This document shows positions 1 through 10,081 of a stretch of 22,500 bases of DNA, piece after piece. Position numbers and translations under genes: made by a program. Within the stretch, counting starts at the first letter, position 1, and each line of letters opens with the position of its first letter. The notes beneath the pieces were generated by a model. The model saw nothing but the letters and a program-made list of their open reading frames with translations, did not search any database and was not told where the DNA came from. The stretch is from Bigelowiella natans CCMP2755 (Eukaryota; Cercozoa; Chlorarachniophyceae), in contig ADNK01001387.1 in the NCBI GenBank assembly GCA_000320545.1, forward strand, positions 1 to 22,500, read 5' to 3'.

Positions 1-166
1 GGGGGAGAAAGCGTCGATAGAAAGGGGAGGGATTAGGTGGAGAACAAAGGAATGTGGGTTGGAGCTGGTGAGGGGGGGGAAGAGGGGTTGCAGTATATCT
101 CGAGAGTGTACCTAACCAGTGTATCTTATCCTTTTGACATTTATAGAATGATGGTTTTTGGGTGTA

Positions 167-172
167 TTTATT
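167..172 (-). terminator. Poly(A) signal AATAAA of the 674-aa gene
   Basis: AATAAA on the minus strand lies just downstream of the TAA stop at 181-179. It is the expected position for a compact 3' UTR and supports the chosen end of this gene. The remaining bases to the window edge (1-166) are G-rich on the plus strand and show no gene I can support. Confidence 0.5.
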
Positions 173-178
173 CAATGT

Positions 179-3100
179 TTAATGATTAGCATTTGCTCGT
201 GTTATATAACGACGACATTTAATAGGAAAAGATGCATAGCCTTCAAGGAAGTACCAGTTTTTCTCCGATAATGACGGATAAGATTTATCTACAGCATGGA
301 CCTGATAATGACGAGAATGGTGACGTGGAGAGAAAGAAGGAGGAAGATCTCCGAATTATGATGAATGTAAACAAACGCCAAAATATTGAATGAACGTATT
401 TCCGATTAAGAATTAGGAAAAAAATGTGAAAGTGTAGTTACTTGTATGTGTGAAGGGGTGAATGAATGACGGAGAAAGTGAGAAAGAGAGAGGGGGGGGG
501 GGCTAAAAGAAGAAGAAGAATAAAGCATTCTAATGACGGAAGTACCTGGTGCTGGTACGTCGTAAGGAGAAAGTGATGCTCCTCGCCATACTCGAGTAGT
601 CGCTCAAGATCTACTTCCACTTCCTAACATGTATCAAGATAGATGATGATGATGATGATGATGATGATGACTAAGATATCCTTCAAAGTCATATATAAGA
701 AAGGGTGGTAGCAAAATCGGTCCTACTGTAAGTAGGCATGCATGAACCAGCATAAAACGAAAGCAGTCATTATTAGCTTGACGTCCAGTGCTTAGAATTG
801 TGTAATTATCATCATCATCAACAACAACAACAACAACATCATCATCATCATTATCATCATCATCATGATCTCCAAAGAGGTGTTCTGGCACATCTATCAC
901 ACTAAATCGTTCAGTACCTTCCAGAGCGTAGTTGCTACTGCGATAAGACCTATCCATATATAAAATATTTATATCTTAATTTATTATATTTTTGTTTATG
1001 TGTGTTGGGGAGGGGGGGGGGGATTGTAGTATATGGCATTTGGAAATGGTGTGGATCTTCTTTTTTAAGGTAATATCAAATTCGTCATTGATAGATGTGG
1101 TAGAGCAAAGCAATGATCCAAATCCTCACCCTGTAGTTGGCCACATAGAATCCCAACATCACCTACAATATATAGAAAAATAAATCATCATGTGTGAGCA
1201 GACGACTACTACTGTGATGATACTACACAACTGGGTAATAACAACTTTACACTATCCAAGCACGGAAGGCGTGGTGACATATATCTTTCAATTACATATT
1301 GACAGATGGCTATGAGTACTTATTGAAAGCGTATTTTCCGGTTTCAACTTCATCGAATCCATATCGTTCCATATGCACTGTCACACGATGCAGGGAAATT
1401 CAGATTTCTGATGATGCTGGGTTCAGTGAGCTCTGACTATTCTTTCTTCAAAACATAACATCACCGCCGTAACAATATACAACAGCTATTCCTCCCTGCC
1501 AACCAAATATCTTTCTTTCTGAATTTCTGAGCTGCTGAATGGGGGAAATCAATAGAAGAAGAACACAATGAGACACATACTCCGATTGCCACAACTGTGC
1601 GCGCCAGTTCGAAAAGCAGGCCTAGAAGTTATAGTATCACACAAATTCATAATTAACGATCTCCTGATGTATGAGGCATAGGATTTCATTATTTTTGGCT
1701 GGCTTCGGCTCAAAAAGACGTCAAGTAATACTTACCGTGCATTCTTCGGTATATCCAGCGCAACTAATTTAGGGAATCGTAGATTATTCCAAATCAATTC
1801 CAAATCATGATGAGAGGAACCAACATTCGCACACAAGCACCAAGCAACGGCTTCGTTAAACGTTGGGTGAGGAGGAAGAGAGAGAAAATGTCATCATACA
1901 CAAATGATATAAAATTAAACATATACCGTAGGGTCAATTGCTAAAATTAATGCAGATTCTGAGGCCCCTCCTTCTCCTCCTTCGTCTTCGTCGCTTCTTG
2001 CCTTTATCATACTGTTTTGTAATCCTATCACTCTCTTTGAACTTTTTGGTTTTTGGCGTTTTTCCTCTTTTGGAGAAATACTAAGAAATGGGTTCTCTGA
2101 GGTTGCCACTTCGGATAAGCTACCAGCGTAATGTTCCCCTAAAATTTGAGCAATAACAACGAAATTTTGATAAATCTACATCTTTGTCTTTAGGGGGAAG
2201 TAGTAGAAGGAATCCTTGATGCTTTTGTTGCAAGTTCTTCTTCTGTTTATTCGTGCGTATTCGGAGAGGAATTGCTTGTTAATTTGTTTGTAGTCGTTGT
2301 TTACCCAAGAGCGCTCTAACCAACGATGTGTTGGCAAGGATTTCTGTAAGCAGCGACGGCGGCTAAAGTGTTACAAAGACGTAATGTATAATATGTATAT
2401 TTTTCCTTCTAATAAGTCTCATATAATACAACACATACAAATTGAAAAAGCAGCAGCATACACAGTCCTAATCTCTATTTTTATTGTCTGCTGAATATTG
2501 ACTCATCATTTTGCTTAATTGACCTCTGTATCAACATCAAGTGCTGTAGAAGTTGAGTTTCCCTTCTTTTCTCTCCCGTGTTTATGTTTCTTATCTTCTC
2601 GTTCCATAGACGTTCGAGCAAGCGATCGAATCGCCTATTGAATTATAGTTTCGATAGTGTTGTGGTTGTATTCTAAGCAGTCTTTCTTGCAGAGATTATA
2701 GTCTAACATACTGGTCTATATCATAGCAACAATTAGTACTACGATTACTACCTTTTTACCAACATCAAACTGTACGTCTGGGATTGCCTTCGTTGTCCTT
2801 AAAATCCTATTGACCGTGAATGACAAAGGTGAAATAATGAGTAAAACATAATTATAATCATCATCATCATAGATGATTTGATGATAGTAGTATAGTTGGG
2901 AGTGCAAGGATACAGTTAATGCTCTCAATTGTATGTATGGTAGCGGCACAAACCGATACAGCACCGAAGCTCCAAGAGTAACGATCTGAACATCAATAAC
3001 ATTTAGACGTATGCGTTAAATACAGCATCACACAAACACACACACACACACACACACAAACATACACACCCGACATAGACACACACTTACTATATAACGT

Positions 3101-4158
3101 GTATTGAATTAAGGAAAACTTTTACCCGGCCTACGTGAAGCGAGAATGCGTCGCATGTCGACCTATGTGCACAACAATTATAATATAGTCACGACTCTGC
3201 TACAGTTGCCTGTCTTTATGCGTACAATGTAGAATTCAGTAGCTCGTTTGAATAAGGGTTGTGTTTGGATGTGAGTACTACCGAAGCTGCAGCAGCTTTT
3301 CCTTGAAAGGACTCGATATGTATCCGATTGAACCGTCTATTGATATTCATCTCTACATCAACATCAATCATTCTGACAACAAACTGATATATGCCACTAC
3401 GCAACAATGATCCGTGGCTACATACACCATTGTGCTTCTGCTTTCTTCAACACTCTTGTTGGCCCACCCCTCCTCCCCCTCCTCCTCCTATTCTATCATC
3501 AAGTTTAAGCATCGATCTAAAACACCAGTGCCTATAATACTGAAGTCACAACTAGTGAATTTTCTCTGTTAAATTTGAAATGTGTTCGTCCTTACTCATT
3601 CTGTTAGCTAAGGAGGGCAAGAATGCGATAAAAGCCTACCACCCATATGGTATTATTAGCGTATTCATTGTACTCATACTGGTGGCGGTGAAGGTCAAGG
3701 ATCAGAAAGTAGCTCAAGATCATGAATTAAAATATAATTGAGCATCATCCGGGGTGCAACGTGGATACCCACCGGTGTGTATATCTATCAACATGTCTAA
3801 CTTCTCTTCATGTCCTACTCCTCCTATTCACAAAATATAAAATCAAGATAACCGCGGAGCGACGTAATCTCTTCTTTCGCTCAGGAGTTGGAATCCATTT
3901 CCCAGTCTTTGACTCAAAAACCGATTTACTTCGTAGCACTCCAAGAACGTAGGCCACACGCTTGACGACCTCTGATCTTATTTCGGATGCTTGGTGGGAT
4001 GGTGGTAAGCTTGAGATTACTCCGGGAGATAATGCAGTGTCTATGAGGAAGAACAGAATGGTGCTTGTTTTTCATTTGGTGTTACGGAGAGAATACGAAG
4101 AGGAAGAAGAGAATGAACATCACATACGACAACACTATTTACGCAAATACACAATCTA

Positions 4159-4201
<43 letters not shown>

Positions 4202-4380
4202 TATATATTTCTATAATTGTATGTATTTCACTCGCACCAATAGTCGAAGCTCGGGAAGAAATATGTAAGAGCCATGTTTTGATCTCATCAAGAAATAAAT
4301 CCAGCGGGTCGCCTAGGTTTGATTTCTGAGATATAATGGACGTTAGGAACATACCAAACGTCGTCTGGGATGAGGAAATG

Positions 4381-4446
<66 letters not shown>

Positions 4447-4956
4447 TCCCACAACGACTAAACCAGCTACTACAACCAGATCTGCTGGATGCTTCCTCTG
4501 CCACTCACAAATTAGCGCGATGACGGACATTGCCCACTGAATAACAAAGCATTGTGGTGTAAAGTGGTGATTACTACAACTATTTCACACATTAAACTAA
4601 TTTTTATATGCTGGTGCTGGTGTGCATCATCATCATTATTATTATTAATATTATTATTATTATTGTGTTGTTGTCTACTACTTACTTGCGAAAGAGGCCC
4701 TGGGGAAACTCTTGCAATCCAAGTCACTGTTGAGTACCGAAGTTGCGCCTACCATCGATCATATACAGCCTCATGGGAAGTTGGTTCGATTTTAGCGAAT
4801 TTTATAAATCAAATAAAGGTGAAGATGAAGCATATTATCAGCGCAGTGATATCATTTACATACAGAATAACTACCGTGGATTCGGAGTCTCCGTAGTGAA
4901 CTTGAACTGCGGGTGGGGGCGGCCATTCCAGAGCGTTGGGGGGGGGCTCTGAAAGC

Positions 4957-5006
<50 letters not shown>

Positions 5007-5037
5007 TATTTATCAATTTATTTATTTCAATATGAGA

Positions 5038-5081
<44 letters not shown>

Positions 5082-5981
5082 ACACACGATGGCAGTTACA
5101 TTAATTCTGACACTACGGTGCTATTTGAGAGTACAAACTCACATAAGTTTCGAAGGCCTCCCTGAGAACCGTCAGCTGAGCCCTCTGCTTGGGTCCTGAG
5201 GAAAAAAGTTTATATGTTTCTGTCTACATAGAATATGTGTTTTACATATCTAGCATGTGATTGATGGTGGGAGGGATTTATTAGTCCTCCCCTGCCCTCC
5301 AACATCCACATAGGCCCTCATCTCTACAAGTACAAACCTAGCTTTTGACTACTCCTTAGACTTGTCATGATCCTTATAAAAGATGTAAGTGGTTGGCTGG
5401 CTCTCCTCCTCCTCCTCCTCCTCCTCCTCCTCGACGGGGAGGCTAGCCGCAGATTGGCCGTTGCTCACTTCGGATGATTAACGTCGGCAGCAGGGAATGA
5501 AGACAAAGATTGGTGACAATGTATTCATGCGACATAAAAACTACGATGTCTTCCCAAGGAAAAGAAGTCCATATTTAGAAATAATACCATCGACGGTAGT
5601 AACCGGCACAGTTGCCACGAAATAGATCTAGATCTTAGAATGTGGTAGAAGATGATGTCGCACCAAAAGCTTGCGTCCCAGACTACTGTCGAGCTCTCGA
5701 GTTTCTCCAGACAATTCAAATTCTTATGTTGATTGGAGAAGGACGCCAAGCAGTACCCCTCCTGAGCTTATTTTATGTTGCTTCATCAAAATCATCATGA
5801 CGCAACCTGAGAACCTCCTTGTATCCGTTGTACCGTTGTTACTAGCATACCGCTTCTTCCTTTCTGGTACATGCTTCTTCTCAACAACTGTCAGTACGTA
5901 ATAGAAACAGTATGCCATTGTCTCCTTACGACAATGATTATCACCTATTTCAAGATTCCAATCGCATAAATAGCCGCTCAT
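179..5981 (-). CDS. Unrecognised 674-aa protein, 20 exons
   Basis: I do not recognise this family. Phase-consistent exons on the minus strand are 5981-5802, 5761-5542, 5195-5143, 4955-4875, 4536-4453, 4364-4202, 4040-3853, 3437-3282, 2985-2914, 2634-2524, 2362-2305, 2138-1927, 1763-1736, 1621-1581, 1534-1481, 1377-1320, 1162-1130, 949-918, 623-546 and 301-179. They sum to 2025 nt, 675 codons with stop. The protein looks mostly helical. It has a hydrophobic helix after WAMSVIALICEW (exon 5), a basic stretch PERKKRLRR (exon 7), and a charged, probably disordered middle (exons 10-12, with KKHKHGREKK and SDEDEGGEGG). The C-terminal part is helical and ends RANANH. A TAA stop is followed 6 nt later by AATAAA. 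Weakest points are the start (first ATG of the open frame), the donor of exon 2 (GTTTTT), and the 42-nt first intron. Intron 7 (3852-3438) may hide a further exon. Existence of a spliced gene is well supported; the name and N-terminus are not. Confidence 0.68.
642..670. repeat. (GAT)n microsatellite, intronic
   Basis: About nine GAT units just upstream (minus order) of the acceptor of exon 19 of the 674-aa gene. Read on the minus strand it is an ATC-rich, pyrimidine-biased tract ahead of the AG. Confidence 0.9.
809..868. repeat. (ATC)n/(AAC)n compound microsatellite, intronic
   Basis: ATC units, then seven or so AAC units, then ATC units again, in the intron between exons 18 and 19 of the 674-aa gene. 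It keeps a frame open on the minus strand (957-634), giving a poly-Asp/poly-Val peptide that is not a real gene. Confidence 0.9.
3037..3058. repeat. (CA)n microsatellite, intronic
   Basis: Eleven CA units, in the intron between exons 8 and 9 of the 674-aa gene. Confidence 0.9.
4165..4206. repeat. (TA)n microsatellite at an exon 6 donor
   Basis: About 18 TA units directly follow the donor of exon 6 of the 674-aa gene; the GTATAT donor at 4201-4196 is formed by the repeat boundary itself. Changes in repeat length would leave the donor intact. Confidence 0.9.
4384..4444. repeat. Compound (CT)n(TA)n microsatellite, intronic
   Basis: CT units at 4384-4412 followed directly by TA units at 4413-4444, in the intron between exons 5 and 6 of the 674-aa gene. 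It is the reverse complement, in order, of the (TA)n...(GA)n block at 4960-5078. Confidence 0.95.
4960..5078. repeat. Compound (TA)n...(GA)n microsatellite, intronic
   Basis: TA units at 4960-5009 (one C interruption), a 24-base spacer, then GA units at 5034-5078. It lies in the intron between exons 3 and 4 of the 674-aa gene, starting right at the acceptor of exon 4. Confidence 0.95.
5404..5432. repeat. (CTC)n trinucleotide repeat, intronic
   Basis: About ten CTC units in the intron between exons 2 and 3 of the 674-aa gene. Confidence 0.9.
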
Positions 5982-6062
5982 CAGTGGAGTGCAAAGCAAA
6001 ACTCATCATCATCACAGTCGAACTGCAACCCCACCACCAGCATAGACCTAGATCTACGTGTG

Positions 6063-6614
6063 ATGTCGACCCATTCGCAAACTCACACCTTCTCACCACC
6101 TTTCTCATCCTCTTCCGCCCGCAACGGAAACAGTGGAAACACTATGGCTTCGCTAACGAGAAAGACGCGAACACCCAGTGCAGTTGAAGCTGTGGAGAAT
6201 GACTCTTTAGTGTTTGTATTCCTTGTGATGATTGGAGGAGCGTTCCTTACCGTGGAAGCTTCATGTGGCCTCCCAGACGATATTTTCTTTTCACTTTCCG
6301 TGTTGACAAGAATTCTCGCATACATACTCGTAATCATATCTTTTATAGTGTGGCAAAGCGGAGCTGCCACAGTGCAGTTTTTGCAGAACTTAGATGACGA
6401 AGATGGTATTTCTGGGGTATGGCGCCTTGGGTCAGATCGCGAAGATTCGAGCAGAATACGTGCGTTTCAGAACGTATTGATCGCGATTGGGCCAATGTCT
6501 GTTTTAATACTTGAGATTTCTCTTCTATTCGGAACAAAGTTATGTTTCGCATGCATAGCTATCAGTGCTTCTGTCTACTTGAAGCTGGTATGCTTTCGCG
6601 AAGTTGACCTCTAA
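6063..6614 (+). CDS. Small multi-pass membrane protein, intronless
   Basis: Single open frame of 183 codons from ATG at 6063 to TAA at 6612-6614. An internal ATG at 6144 would give 156 aa and skip a Ser/Thr-rich N-terminus. Hydrophobic segments lie at about residues 49-66, 75-97, 135-156 and 159-178, so four membrane passes are plausible. An acidic soluble loop (near residues 108-133) separates the two pairs. I recognise no family. It is the only intronless model in the window. It starts 81 bp from the start of the minus-strand 674-aa gene, so the two probably share a promoter region. The clear hydrophobic periodicity argues for a real gene, but codon evidence alone cannot exclude a chance frame. 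Confidence 0.55.
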   Translation: MSTHSQTHTFSPPFSSSSARNGNSGNTMASLTRKTRTPSAVEAVENDSLVFVFLVMIGGAFLTVEASCGLPDDIFFSLSVLTRILAYILVIISFIVWQSGAATVQFLQNLDDEDGISGVWRLGSDREDSSRIRAFQNVLIAIGPMSVLILEISLLFGTKLCFACIAISASVYLKLVCFREVDL

Positions 6615-8095
6615 GGTTCCTTCATTATTTCATATCTATGGTATCATGTAGTTTTATGCCTTGGAAACTAGCTGGCTATCTCTATGCAGTATGCAGGATC
6701 GCGATTTTATTAAGATCTTAGTTTTCAATGCCTCGCCTCTCATTCATCAAGTAGATCCTTAATGATGTTGGCCTCGAACCTACACAAAGAATGAATATTA
6801 AAAAGAAAATCGAATTGTCGATATATGATGTACAGAAAGAGGATATTAGATGTACACACAGTACATATATATATTTTATTGATGTTGATGTGAGATGTAG
6901 AATTGTGTAAATGAATGTGTTTTTTAAATGTACATTGCCTGGAAATTTCAGTGGATACGTATCCCTCAATAGATACAACACAATCTTGTTTAGGCAATGC
7001 TATATATTTCGCATGCATCTTGCATCTGGATGCAGCCTGTATAGTAGGGCCAAGCATAATATTCGCCAGCGCAGCGCACAATTTCCACAGTCGCAGTCGC
7101 ACATGCGTGAAGGCATTTAATTGATAAATTACATCCGTCTTACATGCGGAAAGACCTGTTATGTCGTCCATGCATTGCCATATAGACGTGTACGTGATGT
7201 CGGTCTGCAGCTCTAGACCTAGGATCACGAGGTCGGGACGCATGTATGAACTTGTCTAGATCATTACGCGTGTACGTGGCCTTGTACATGTACGTACGTT
7301 GCTGCGTATAATGCCACACAAATCTAGAAGCCGTGACGACTACTAGACTAGATGTTGATGACATGCATCACACACAACGACACGACGTCCTTCAAATAAT
7401 AGCTAGCAAACTAGACATGCGCAGTGTCGTATCATACTTGTTCATACTTTCATGATCTCGAGTTTCGTCACCGTTAGGCGGCACATCCATTCCTCATGCG
7501 TTGTCTAGTGCGTATTGTGAGATCTAGAGATACACGCATGCATGATGATCGATGAATGAACATCATCTCTAACAATCAAACAAAACATCTACGGTGCATG
7601 CTACAAGCCAGCAAGCACTACTGCACGACGTACAACACAGGCAACAATGAAATAAGCGTTCAACCAGCCTCGACAAGATTTTACAGTTTAGTAATTTCTT
7701 CCAAACTTAAATTCTCACACACGTGAGAGCGGTGCACTTTCACATGCTAGCATGGACAGAGCGCACGCACATGCGCCCACATTGCATCTTCTTGTTAGTC
7801 ATTAAAATCCGCAGTGGCTTATTGCAAAAAATTGTGCAGTGTTAGGGTTTTAAATGCGATGGATTACATGCGCGTGCGATGTTGAGTATGCGACATCCAA
7901 TTTTGCATGATGATGATAGTTTAGTGTACAGGTGTTACGTCGCAAAATCAATGCATATTCCATCATAAATTTGAAAGTCTGCAAAGTGCACGGGCTTTTA
8001 CTGGTTAGTTCCAACCGCAATGCGATCTTTTCCTTCAGCTACATAGAGTAAATGTTCAAACACTTTTCATAAAAGCAGGCCTGCGTCTTTGCAAC
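6615..8095. other. Convergent intergenic island, GCATGC-rich
   Basis: Gap between the 3' ends of the 6063-6614 and 8096-9308 genes. No gene is supported here. From about 6990 to 7930 the sequence is dense in GCATGC (e.g. 7011-7016, 7536-7541), ACGTAC, TGCGCA and TCTAGA words and short alternating purine-pyrimidine runs. A 167-codon minus-strand open frame at 7243-6740 has no recognisable domain, crosses an AT-rich tract and reads like a chance frame. Confidence 0.6.
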
Positions 8096-9308
8096 TTATG
8101 TACTTTTGACACGAGAATCCATTCCTGCAGTAAATAGCGGGAAAATTTGACAAATGTATATGATTCTCAAAAACATGGATGAATAGCGTTTATGAGTAGA
8201 TTGTAGCCATTTTATTAAAAAAATGTATAGGAACAAATAGATTTCATCGACATAATTTCTGATTGTTGCTGAATGATAATAAAGGGGACTCAACGCTGCT
8301 ACCTACCTCCACCGATCCATACGAGATTTGAGTATCCTGCTTTCTCCAGCTCTTTTACAGCCTGAACAAGTAAGTATCAGTTGTGTTGCTGTGGCAGCTA
8401 TCACAAATTAAATCTGTGCTCGATTTTTTAACAACAGGGTTATCTGATCATCAGCATTATAATACAGAACTACTGATACAATCCCGCCAAATCTAGATGG
8501 TCGTTTTAGAAAAAAGGGCCAAATTTCGATATAAACGCCAGATTATAAGTTGGAAAAATTGGCCATGTGAGTTCAAATATCTGTACCAGAATGGAGCGCA
8601 CGCCGCCTTCGCAGCCTACGACTATCTGTGATGGACAATCAATAATATCCATGAAAACAATAATAAAGAGGGTTTAAGGCTAACAGTGATGTTGATTATT
8701 GGTACCTTTTCTTCCAATTCCGGGAATGCCTCTTTCACCTACCAGGGAATCAATTAATTTTGGTCTCAATCAATATATGTGAATCCTCGCCTGCTCACCT
8801 CCTCAACAAATTTCTCGTTCTTCTCTGTGAACGTCGTGCCTTGTGCCCAAGCAAGAAACTGTTGTACTTTCTTATCATCACCTACCAAGAATATCAAAGC
8901 TCAGGCTTTGATCATCAGTGAAGGTAGTAGTATCCCTGTGCTTCAAGTGTTGCTCACCTGTGGACTTCTCATACAAAGCTACCTGAACAAAATCAAATTA
9001 TTAAAGACGTAGAAAATTTTCATATTGAAACGGTTTGATTGCATACATGAACAGCATTATCTCCGGCAGGCAATGGCTTTTCCTCCCTCTCAAATGAAGG
9101 GCGGACATCAAGAAGCTTATATCCATCGCCCAAATAGCCGTCAATCTGCCGTTGTGTAGTATAATCAGGTCAGAAAAAATAGCCACATTAAGATTTGATC
9201 AGACAGCACCTGATTGGGTTCGGCAATTGTCATAGAGTCCATCCAGCTATGGTAGTAGTTAATAGTAGCAGCAGCAGCCAGCAGCAGGAGGACCAAAGGA
9301 AGGTTCAT
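8096..9308 (-). CDS. Rhodanese-domain protein with N-terminal signal/anchor
   Basis: Single-domain sulfurtransferase (rhodanese) of 153 aa. Exons are 9308-9210, 9145-9047, 8982-8958, 8881-8799, 8738-8706, 8625-8587, 8361-8307 and 8124-8096 (462 nt, all phases agree). The ATG is followed by a hydrophobic leader, residues 2-14 (NLPLVLLLLAAAA), typical of a secretory signal or membrane anchor. LLDVRP (44-49) is the first conserved rhodanese strand. HV (near 65) matches the usual (G)A-hV motif. VGCEGGVRS holds the catalytic loop, with the active cysteine at about residue 118. The tail AGYSNLVWIGGG matches the end of plant and algal single rhodanese domains. The family moves sulfur from thiosulfate or persulfide donors to cyanide or thiols; the true substrate cannot be read here. 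Exon 3 is only 25 nt. TATATATA lies immediately upstream of the ATG. Confidence 0.9.
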
Positions 9309-9394
9309 TATATATATCAAGAACAAATTTGTCTGCAGCTACTACTAGCCCTACTACCACTACCACTTTGATTACTACAATCATCATCCTAGTA
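9309..9394. promoter_or_regulatory. Short divergent promoter region
   Basis: The starts of the rhodanese gene (minus) and the 183-aa gene (plus) lie 86 bp apart. A TATATATA run at 9309-9317 abuts the rhodanese ATG. The remaining bases are a CTA/ACC-rich tract. With no room for two separate promoters, transcription start sites must overlap or sit inside the other gene's leader. The plus-strand start is uncertain, so the gap could be even shorter. Confidence 0.35.
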
Positions 9395-10077
9395 ATGCTA
9401 ATTTACTACTACCCCCAATCCATCTACAACTTAGGTTACTATATCACCCTCTGTAAGGGCCGAGAGAGTTCGTTCGCTTTAAACGCTCAATCATATCTGT
9501 TGGAATCTGGATACAAATATTATGATTACAATAATCACATGGAACCAATTATGGTATGCGTTAGATAAAACGGTTCACATCACCTTTCCGTAAGTCCTCG
9601 ACGTAGAATGCTTTTAAGGCACATTGATTTTTAGTTACAGTTGCACCGGGCGTCCATCATTAGTAAAAACAAATCACCTTTCTCCCCAAAAAATTGGCGA
9701 GGCGACTTTGAGCACCCCGTCGTGTCATGACTCCGTTGACCCTGCCATCAACACTACTACCACCCAAGGATCATCAATCTCAAGTCAACAACATTATACT
9801 TGTATATCACACCTTTGTAGCAGGAAGAGGAAACCAATCACCGATAAAATCATTAGCTGAATATTGGGAAAAAGACAGTCACATGGGGGATCAAATTAAG
9901 AAGGATAGTAAGGCATGCGGAGCTTACACACAAGAGGAGATAAGAGCTGGGAGGGGACGAGTTGTGAAGTTGGGTTGTCTAAAGCATCAAACTCCTACTA
10001 TTTCCGACATCGGGGCGTACGCATACTGTTGGTGGATGTTTGCCAACTACGACAACAACTTTTTCATCCAAAACTAA
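9395..10077 (+). CDS. Unrecognised 183-aa protein, 3 exons
   Basis: Exons 9395-9553, 9635-9718 and 9769-10077 join in phase 0 throughout (552 nt). Donors are GTATGC and G​TCGTG; acceptors are TTTTTAG and CACCCAAG, the second intron being 50 nt. The protein is Tyr-rich at the N-terminus, has a basic middle, and ends in an aromatic tail (YCWWMF). A segment with GAYTQEEIRAGRGR is the most protein-like. I know no family match. The open frame extends upstream of the ATG through a hydrophobic stretch (LITTIIILVMLIYYY), so a membrane anchor from an earlier start is possible. AATAAA overlaps the stop at 10076-10081. Coherent phases favour a gene; an alternative is chance open frames beside the rhodanese promoter. 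Confidence 0.45.
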
Positions 10078-10081
10078 TAAA
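10076..10081 (+). terminator. AATAAA at the stop of the 183-aa gene
   Basis: AATAAA begins within the TAA stop codon at 10075-10077. A possible polyadenylation signal; it matches the very short 3' UTR seen for the 674-aa gene at the left of the window. Confidence 0.35.

Noticed and set aside
634-957. Minus-strand 107-codon frame with poly-Asp, poly-Val and poly-His
   Set aside because: It is opened by ATC/AAC/GAT microsatellites inside an intron of the 674-aa gene; only 949-918 of this span is a supported exon and in a different frame.
2690-2806. Candidate exon(s) beginning DFKDNEGNPR or ILRTTKAIPD
   Set aside because: No phase-consistent link to both neighbours, whereas exons at 2985-2914 and 2634-2524 join directly.
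4453-4536. Mediator subunit MED12 resemblance (hydrophobic helix ending in ICEW; later RSGIY segment)
   Set aside because: The similarity is a few residues from memory; the rebuilt protein is only 674 aa and the remaining blocks do not follow the MED12 order.
4690-4724. Candidate exon coding TWIARVSPGPLSQ
   Set aside because: It cannot be joined in phase to exons 4 and 5, which join each other directly in phase 0.
4164-5085. Several frames encoding (YI)n, (RE)n or (LS)n peptides
   Set aside because: They are translations of TA, GA and CT microsatellites in introns.
6740-7243. 167-codon minus-strand frame
   Set aside because: No domain, no convincing splice partners, crosses an AT-rich tract and an island with atypical composition; likely chance.
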